The notes beneath the pieces are model-generated. The model saw only the letters and a program-made list of their open reading frames with translations. It searched no databases and was not told the origin of the DNA. DNA of 11,253 bases from Robiginitomaculum sp. (GTDB lineage: Bacteria; Pseudomonadota; Alphaproteobacteria; Caulobacterales; Maricaulaceae): NCBI GenBank assembly GCA_002732905.1, contig NVTC01000003.1, forward strand, positions 87,590 to 98,842. Reading direction: 5' to 3'. The position numbers and the translations under genes were made by a program. Positions 6,755 to 11,253 of this stretch are shown in pieces. Each line of letters begins with the position of its first letter. Within the stretch, counting starts at the first letter, position 1.

Positions 6755-7960
6755 TTGGGACAGTTGAATCAATACATAATGCGTAGCGCGCTACGAACGA
6801 TTGGCGGTTTAGTGCTCTTTGCGCTGGCCGTTTTATTGCTTGAACGGCTTTTGCGGATTTTTGAAGTGGTCTCCTCATCAACAAGACCGGCAAGCGACGC
6901 GACACAGATGGTTATCAACTTACTGCCACATTATCTCGGCATAGCGATTCCTATGGCTTTGATGCTCGGCACTATTATTACGATTGACCGTATGTCTCGG
7001 TCTTCGGAGCTGACCTCTGCCTTTGGGTCCGGGATTTCATTGTTCCATATGACCAAACCTTTTATCCTGATTTCTATTGTTCTGATGGGGTTTAATCTTG
7101 TGCTTGAAGGCTATATGCAACCGATTGGCAGATACGGATATCGTGAAGTTGTCCACTCGGTGGGACAAAAATCGTTTGCGGCCGTATTGCGCGAAGGTAA
7201 ATTCACCAAAGTCGGACGCACAACTTTTTATGTAGGGCCAGGCGGCGGGCCAATCTTCATCTATGAGGAAACAAAAAATGAAGGTTTACGCATTACCACC
7301 GCCCTTAAGGGCGAGTTGATAGTCCGTGAAGGTTCGGGGCAACCCGTCCTGCAACTATCCAATGGGGACAGCTTCCAAATTACCCCTAAAAAGTTGATTA
7401 AAGGTCAACTCGGATTTCAAACAAGCTCTGTTGCCGGATCCATCAGTGGTAAAAATTTCCGAGTGCGCGGTAATGATGAGCGAGAGTTGACGTCCACAGA
7501 GCTTTACAACAATCGGGACGGTAAAAACTTCACCAACATATCAATAGACACGAATAACGCAGCCTTACATTTGCGTATGGCACGCGTATATTTGCTGTTT
7601 CTATTGCCCTTTATCGCAGTGCCATTTGGCATCAATTACGGGCGAAACCCGTCCTCAGCAGGTATTGTTGTCGGCATTGTCTCTTTGGTTACCTTACAAA
7701 AAGCCCTAGAATTCGGGCAAAGCCTAGGCGCCAAAGGCACGATTGCACCCTGGATGGGCATATGGCCGCTCATGGGCGTGGTTACGCTATCTGCGTATAT
7801 TCTCTTCAGAAACAGCGCCTTGAAAATGGGCCAACCGCCTTTGGCAACTCTATCCATATTTATGGCCGATGTGGCAAAAGATATTCGTAAAGGCGCACAT
7901 GCGCTCATACCTTTTTCCAGACCCGGCAGCAATGATACGAGCGAAGGGTCTACGCCGTGA
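6755..7960 (+). CDS. lptF: LptF/LptG-family permease (LptF-like subunit)
   Basis: A 401-residue inner-membrane protein of the YjgP/YjgQ family. In the Lpt system LptF and LptG pair with the LptB ATPase and draw lipopolysaccharide out of the inner membrane. Topology fits the family: three N-terminal membrane segments (about 14-32, 55-78, 102-120), a periplasmic beta-jellyroll (about 125-270) and three C-terminal segments (about 276-294, 300-318, 335-352). The cytoplasmic loop IDRMSRSSELTSAFGSGIS (77-95) is the expected LptB-coupling region. The TTG at 6755 is preferred because GQLNQYIMRSALRTIGG matches the normal N-terminus of LptF; TTG 6764 is possible, and ATG 6779 would cut this helix. It overlaps the next gene by 4 bp (GTGA). 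The genes that follow are lipid-kinase and Tam41-like genes rather than lptD/surA, so this may be a paralogue for another lipid. Confidence 0.88.
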   Translation: MGQLNQYIMRSALRTIGGLVLFALAVLLLERLLRIFEVVSSSTRPASDATQMVINLLPHYLGIAIPMALMLGTIITIDRMSRSSELTSAFGSGISLFHMTKPFILISIVLMGFNLVLEGYMQPIGRYGYREVVHSVGQKSFAAVLREGKFTKVGRTTFYVGPGGGPIFIYEETKNEGLRITTALKGELIVREGSGQPVLQLSNGDSFQITPKKLIKGQLGFQTSSVAGSISGKNFRVRGNDERELTSTELYNNRDGKNFTNISIDTNNAALHLRMARVYLLFLLPFIAVPFGINYGRNPSSAGIVVGIVSLVTLQKALEFGQSLGAKGTIAPWMGIWPLMGVVTLSAYILFRNSALKMGQPPLATLSIFMADVAKDIRKGAHALIPFSRPGSNDTSEGSTP

Positions 7961-9027
7961 TCCGTATATCAATCTACATATCAAAAACTTTTGTCTTCTC
8001 TTGGCTTATCGTCACATTTGGTTTTCTTGTCCTGATAGGCCTGCTCGACTCCTTAGCCAACAGCAATGAAATCGCCGAAAGCGGGCGCGGCGGGATGGCC
8101 ACTTTCGAATATATGTTATACCGAGCACCCGTCATATTTGACCGCGTGTTACTCTTTACCGTAGTTGTTGCCATGCTGCTGACCTATGTGAAATTGATCC
8201 GCCAGCACGAACTGGTCGCGCTTATCGGGTTCGGTTTTTCTGTACCCAAGCAAGTGGCAATGTTGGCACCTGCTGTTATTGGTGTCACCGCTCTAGCCGT
8301 TCTTTTTATTAATACCGCCATGCCGCCGTCCGTACGCGCACTGCAGGCATGGGGCGTCGGTGAATACAAACGCACTTCGATCAGTGCGGAAAAGCCTCTC
8401 TGGCTACAAGACGGCACCCGCATTGTCCGTGCCGCCGGGCGACCGAATATGGAAACCCTGACTGATTTACAGTTTTTTGACCAAGAAGAAACCGGCGAAA
8501 TTTCCATTGTCAGTTGGGTAGACAGGGCCGTATATGATTATGAGCAGAAAATCTGGATACTTGCTGGTGCGGAACGTGTGACGGCACGCGCCCGCTTTAC
8601 ACCCGGGCCGTTTACCAAATGGTCAAGCGAACAAACGCCGACCAGCATCGCTAAACTCGCCGCAGACCCACGGGATTTATCCCTCAAAGACATGCGCAAA
8701 TTCCGAACAGAAGGTCGCTCAGGCTCTAAACCCGGCTTTGCTTACGGGTTTTGGTATTTACACCGGATTACACGCCCCTTAGCTGCTTTGATTTTGCTAT
8801 TATGCGCCGTGCCGATTATGCAAAAAACGGGTCGGGAAGACACAGGCGACAAAGCACTGATCACCGGTATTGCTGCCGGATTTATCTATCTGGTTCTAGA
8901 CGGAGCCTTATCTACATTCGCGGTTTCGGGTGGGCTTTCTATTATCTGGGCAGTCGCACTGCCCTTAGTGATTTTTGGCCTTGTCGGCTGCTATCTTGCC
9001 TTAAAAACCGAGGACTTGTCCTTTTAG
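7957..9027 (+). CDS. lptG: LptF/LptG-family permease (LptG-like subunit)
   Basis: A 356-residue partner of the preceding permease. Membrane segments lie near 10-30, 62-80, 100-120, 271-287, 300-318 and 328-347, flanking a periplasmic jellyroll (about 125-250). The cytoplasmic coupling loop reads KLIRQHELVALIGFGFS (79-95), and RITRPLAALILLLCAVPIM (270-288) is a typical LptG segment. Translation starts at GTG 7957, whose last two bases begin the lptF stop codon (GTGA), so the two subunits should be made in equal amounts. With LptB and LptC, which are not in the window, the pair would form a transporter that extracts an amphipathic lipid toward the outer membrane. Length and topology are normal and nothing looks broken. 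Whether it handles lipopolysaccharide or an anionic sphingolipid cannot be told from sequence alone. Confidence 0.88.
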   Translation: MIRISIYISKTFVFSWLIVTFGFLVLIGLLDSLANSNEIAESGRGGMATFEYMLYRAPVIFDRVLLFTVVVAMLLTYVKLIRQHELVALIGFGFSVPKQVAMLAPAVIGVTALAVLFINTAMPPSVRALQAWGVGEYKRTSISAEKPLWLQDGTRIVRAAGRPNMETLTDLQFFDQEETGEISIVSWVDRAVYDYEQKIWILAGAERVTARARFTPGPFTKWSSEQTPTSIAKLAADPRDLSLKDMRKFRTEGRSGSKPGFAYGFWYLHRITRPLAALILLLCAVPIMQKTGREDTGDKALITGIAAGFIYLVLDGALSTFAVSGGLSIIWAVALPLVIFGLVGCYLALKTEDLSF

Positions 9028-9032
9028 CACCC

Positions 9033-10013
9033 ATGTCTTCACCTATGTCCAATTCTGTTTTCATTATCAACCCCCTCAGTCACTCCGTGGCAAAGCATGG
9101 CTCATGCTTGCAACGTGCTGGGGTAACGACTAAATCCAACAGCTATGTTCTCGATACTTTTGAAACCCTACCTTCTGTAGTCACAGATATTCTAGCCGCT
9201 AAGCGCGAGCATGTGTTTATTGAAGGCGGGGACGGTACGATCCACGGCGTATTGAGCATGTTCTTGGCACAACAGCCTCATGTGGACAAATTGCCTAGTT
9301 TCACACTTTTGCCTGGCGGCATGACGAACCTAGTGGCTGCCCATGTTGGGTTAAAGCGGCCATCGCGCAAGAAAATCACTGATTTAGTCACGAAGCCTGA
9401 AACGCAAAAAACCGTGACATTGCCACTCTTGGGAACCAAGGCGGCTGATTCTGAAGATATTCATTACGGCTTCTTACTATCCACGGGTGCCCTACCCGCA
9501 GCGACCCGTTATTGTGTTTCCCATGTGCATAGCAAAGGTATTGGCGGATCGGCAGCCGTCCGTAACACTTTGCTCAAAGTTCTATTTAGCCGTGGTGTCG
9601 AGCGGGAAATAATTTTGAAGCCGACCCCGCTATCACTCGATCTAGGACCCGACGGCATAGATGGGAAAATAGGCGAGAAAATAGATGGGGACCACATTAT
9701 TACGATCACCACTACATTGCCGCATTTGATGATCGGTCTGAAACCATTTTGGGGTATCGGCGAGGGCGGCTTGATGATTACCCATGCCAACAAAGACGCA
9801 CGTCATATCATCCGTAATATTGCCCGCATGCTGATGCCAGGCCAGTCCGCAAGCGCATCCGAAAAATTAAACCGCGATGGTTTCAGAAGTTGGAATGTTG
9901 ATAAAGCCGTGATGCAATTATCGGGCGAAGTTGTCCTCGACGGAGAATTTTTGCCGAGCACCAAAGCACCAATTTCTCTATTTGCTACCAAGCCATTACG
10001 GTTTATCAAATAG
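9033..10013 (+). CDS. Diacylglycerol-kinase-fold lipid kinase, probable ceramide kinase (CpgB-like)
   Basis: A 326-residue protein of the DAGK/LCB5/YegS family, which phosphorylates the hydroxyl of diacylglycerol, sphingosine or ceramide with ATP. Strand one is SVFIINPLSH (8-17); the nucleotide loop is IEGGDGTIHGV (63-73); LLPGGMTNLVA (92-102) is the second conserved loop; and LDGEFL (302-307) is the DGE motif near the C-terminus. Length is normal for the family. The chosen ATG (9033) lies 5 bp after lptG; an in-frame ATG at 9045 is an equally good alternative. The reading frame stays open upstream to 8751, but that part overlaps lptG and lacks family sequence. Caulobacter has a ceramide kinase (CpgB) of this family in its sphingolipid region. 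Here the neighbours (ceramide-synthase-like GNAT, Tam41-like protein) favour ceramide over diacylglycerol. Family 0.95; ceramide specificity about 0.55. Confidence 0.9.
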   Translation: MSSPMSNSVFIINPLSHSVAKHGSCLQRAGVTTKSNSYVLDTFETLPSVVTDILAAKREHVFIEGGDGTIHGVLSMFLAQQPHVDKLPSFTLLPGGMTNLVAAHVGLKRPSRKKITDLVTKPETQKTVTLPLLGTKAADSEDIHYGFLLSTGALPAATRYCVSHVHSKGIGGSAAVRNTLLKVLFSRGVEREIILKPTPLSLDLGPDGIDGKIGEKIDGDHIITITTTLPHLMIGLKPFWGIGEGGLMITHANKDARHIIRNIARMLMPGQSASASEKLNRDGFRSWNVDKAVMQLSGEVVLDGEFLPSTKAPISLFATKPLRFIK

Positions 10014-10015
10014 TT

Positions 10016-10945
10016 ATGGATACAAAAACCATCATAAAAATCCTCGACGCCGAGCAGTTGAAGCCTACGGCTAACGTCACCGCTATGTGCGATAAAATCA
10101 AAGCGCGGCATGCTGGTCGCGTACAAGCATTTCTGTATTATGGTTCATCCTTACGCGCTATGAACGACCCGGATAAAATGCTGGATTTCTATGTGCTCGT
10201 CGACAACTACCGCAAAACGCACAAAAATCCTGTACGAGCTTTTCTAAACTGGACGATACCGCCTGCCGTCTATTATCTTGAAAATGAAAATGAAGATGGA
10301 ACCTTATCCACTTGTAAATACTCGGTTATTTCCTTACCTGCATTCGAACACAAATGCACAGGGCGCGCATTTCTTTCCATGGTTTGGGGACGGTTTTCCC
10401 AACCTTGCGTCCTATTGTTTGCCGTAAACAAAAGCACACATACGCGCATCCAGACGGCGCGAGCGCGCGCCATCACCCATATAGCCCGTCAAACCAGCCC
10501 CCTCTTTAAAGACCCCATAAGCGCCACAAAATTTTGGGCACGGGGTTTTCTCGAAAGCTATAAGACTGAGCTGCGCCCAGAAAGTTCTGACACAAGATCA
10601 GAAGAAATCGTGACCAAATACCAAGACCGTTATGACGCGCTGATGGTTCTTCTTTTCGGTGCACCCGATAAAACCGGGCTTTACACCTTACCGAGCGCAT
10701 CAGGCTTATCAATTCTCGCCTGTAAATGGACATGGTTCTGGCGGCGAGTGTTCGGCAAAATTCAGGCTGCGGTGCGTATCCTAAACACCGCCACCACATT
10801 CGACGGCGGTCTCGACTATGCCCTGCACAAGCTAAAATCCCATTCGGGCGTCACCATAGAAGTCACAAAAAGCCAACGCCGCCATCCGGTATTATGGTCG
10901 CCAGTCCTAGCCTACAAACTCTATAAACGCGGCGCGTTTCGGTAA
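10016..10945 (+). CDS. Tam41/Mmp37-like CTP:lipid-phosphate cytidylyltransferase candidate
   Basis: A 309-residue soluble or peripheral protein. AFLYYGSSLRAM (38-49) followed by KMLDFYVLVDNY (54-65) resembles the nucleotidyltransferase core of Tam41 (YGSG...DF.f.V), with Ser44/Ser45 and Asp57 as likely catalytic residues. CKYSVISL (100-107) and VWGRFSQPCVLLFAV (123-137) match the Tam41 blocks KYGV and AGRxxKPV. In mitochondria Tam41 converts phosphatidic acid and CTP into CDP-diacylglycerol. It starts 2 bp after the lipid kinase, so it probably uses that kinase's product; the parsimonious reaction is ceramide-1-phosphate plus CTP to CDP-ceramide, with phosphatidic acid as the alternative. No membrane segments, unlike CdsA. 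The last gene of the plus string; no clear terminator follows. Family assignment is from motif recognition; the substrate is inference. Confidence 0.72.
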   Translation: MDTKTIIKILDAEQLKPTANVTAMCDKIKARHAGRVQAFLYYGSSLRAMNDPDKMLDFYVLVDNYRKTHKNPVRAFLNWTIPPAVYYLENENEDGTLSTCKYSVISLPAFEHKCTGRAFLSMVWGRFSQPCVLLFAVNKSTHTRIQTARARAITHIARQTSPLFKDPISATKFWARGFLESYKTELRPESSDTRSEEIVTKYQDRYDALMVLLFGAPDKTGLYTLPSASGLSILACKWTWFWRRVFGKIQAAVRILNTATTFDGGLDYALHKLKSHSGVTIEVTKSQRRHPVLWSPVLAYKLYKRGAFR

Positions 10946-11017
10946 CGGTCACCATTATTTATAACGGTCAAATAGTTTCCATTACTGTCAGCATAATGAC
11001 CAAAAGCGCCCTCTTGG

Positions 11018-11080
11018 AAGTGCCCTTGGGGTGCGCCCTCTAGCCAAATATTTTTAGGTCATCTACGTCCAAGGGTACTT
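11018..11080. repeat. Imperfect 12-bp inverted repeat
   Basis: AAGTGCCCTTGG (11018-11029) and CCAAGGGTACTT (11069-11080) are inverted copies with one difference. In a plus-strand transcript that position would be a G:U pair, so all 12 positions could pair around a 39-nt loop containing TTTTT. It could be an mRNA 3'-end structure of the plus operon or the remnant of a small mobile repeat. Confidence 0.5.
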
Positions 11081-11115
11081 GCCTTGTTACAAAACCATCC
11101 CTCGTATTCCGCTCC

Positions 11116-11133
11116 TTCCCGCGCAGGCGGGAA
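11116..11133. repeat. GC-rich palindrome of the dispersed TTCCCGC type
   Basis: TTCCCGC (11116-11122), loop GCAG, GCGGGAA (11127-11133): a perfect 7-bp stem. The sequence closely resembles the ATTCCCGCGCAGGCGGGAAT element scattered through intergenic regions of many proteobacteria. It sits 5 bp beyond the stop codon of the GIY-YIG gene. It could help end or protect that transcript, although no U-run follows on either strand. Confidence 0.65.
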
Positions 11134-11138
11134 TCTAG

Positions 11139-11253
11139 TTAGAGTTTTGCTGCTTGGTATTGATGGCGCGGATGATAAACTTGGTCTGTTGTTAAGCCGT
11201 CATATAGGTCATCCCATTCAGGGTTGTTTGTTTCAATACGCCTTAGCTTCCAT
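11139..11253 (-). CDS. GIY-YIG family endonuclease, C-terminal end only
   Basis: Reading leftward from the window edge, a frame of 37 codons ends at TAA (11141-11139). It begins WKLRRIETNNPEWDDLYDGL, which matches the usual C-terminal block of short single-domain GIY-YIG (URI-type) proteins (WK..LIE..NPEW.DLY). The catalytic GIY-YIG part lies beyond 11253 and cannot be judged. The gene runs toward the lipid operon and seems unrelated to it. These small predicted nucleases often lie beside dispersed GC-rich palindromes, as here. Confidence 0.72.
   Translation of the reverse strand, partial: WKLRRIETNNPEWDDLYDGLTTDQVYHPRHQYQAAKL

Larger units (their letters stand above)
10946..11138. other. 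Noncoding spacer between convergent genes
   Basis: No credible reading frame was found here. It holds a 9-bp direct repeat TAACGGTCA (10943-10951, overlapping the stop of the last plus-strand gene, and 10962-10970), a 9-bp direct repeat GCGCCCTCT (11006-11014 and 11033-11041), an inverted repeat and a GC-rich hairpin (both listed separately). No classical hairpin plus U-run terminator for the plus-strand operon was recognised. Confidence 0.6.

Noticed and set aside
6779..7960. ATG 6779 as the lptF start
   Set aside because: It would remove the conserved N-terminal stretch before the first membrane helix, and no ribosome site lies just before it.
8751..9032. Longer kinase reading frame with about 94 extra N-terminal residues
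   Set aside because: It lies wholly over the lptG 3' part, shows no kinase-family sequence, and the family's first strand begins just after the ATG at 9033.
10943..10970. Two TAACGGTCA copies as a CRISPR or iteron array
   Set aside because: There are only two copies of 9 bp, with no further units or regular spacing.
11116..11133. Intrinsic terminator
   Set aside because: The stem is GC-rich but no run of T follows on either strand; it is better described as a dispersed palindromic repeat.

Overview
The window looks like part of an alphaproteobacterial chromosome, most plausibly a Caulobacterales/Maricaulales (Hyphomonadaceae-like) relative. This is inferred from the protein families and the gene company they keep, not from any marker gene. 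Coding density is very high. Two gene strings point away from each other out of a 107-bp gap (6648-6754), and a short repeat-bearing spacer with the tail of an unrelated gene lies at the right edge.

Left, minus strand (transcribed from 6647 down past base 1): a tightly packed string of seven genes with gaps of 2-12 bp or 4-bp stop/start overlaps. In transcription order they are: a secreted DUF2141 protein; a long GNAT-fold acyltransferase that resembles bacterial ceramide synthase; a MobA-like nucleotidyltransferase; a MOP/Wzx-type flippase; a HAD-IB phosphatase; a cyclopropane-fatty-acid-synthase-family methyltransferase; and an aspartyl/asparaginyl beta-hydroxylase of the LpxO/OlsC kind that runs off the window edge.

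Right, plus strand (6755-10945): four genes in one string. They are lptF-like and lptG-like permease subunits, a lipid kinase with the diacylglycerol/sphingosine/ceramide kinase fold, and a Tam41/Mmp37-like protein, the family that in mitochondria makes CDP-diacylglycerol from phosphatidic acid.

Taken together, nearly every gene has a lipid-related family assignment. The coherent reading is a sphingolipid (ceramide) locus: N-acylation, phosphorylation, possible CTP activation, chain modification (methyl transfer, hydroxylation), head-group activation, flipping across the inner membrane and extraction toward the outer membrane. In Caulobacter a ceramide synthase and a ceramide kinase are known from a sphingolipid region. 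The substrate assignments here are inference from family and neighbourhood; serine palmitoyltransferase, the diagnostic first enzyme, is not in the window. The most notable proposal is that the kinase and the adjacent Tam41-like protein form a ceramide to ceramide-1-phosphate to CDP-ceramide branch, with a dedicated second LptFG pair for export.

Right edge (10946-11253): a noncoding spacer with an imperfect inverted repeat, a GC-rich hairpin of the dispersed-repeat type, and the last 37 codons of a minus-strand GIY-YIG endonuclease gene. No tRNA, rRNA, CRISPR array or transposase was seen.
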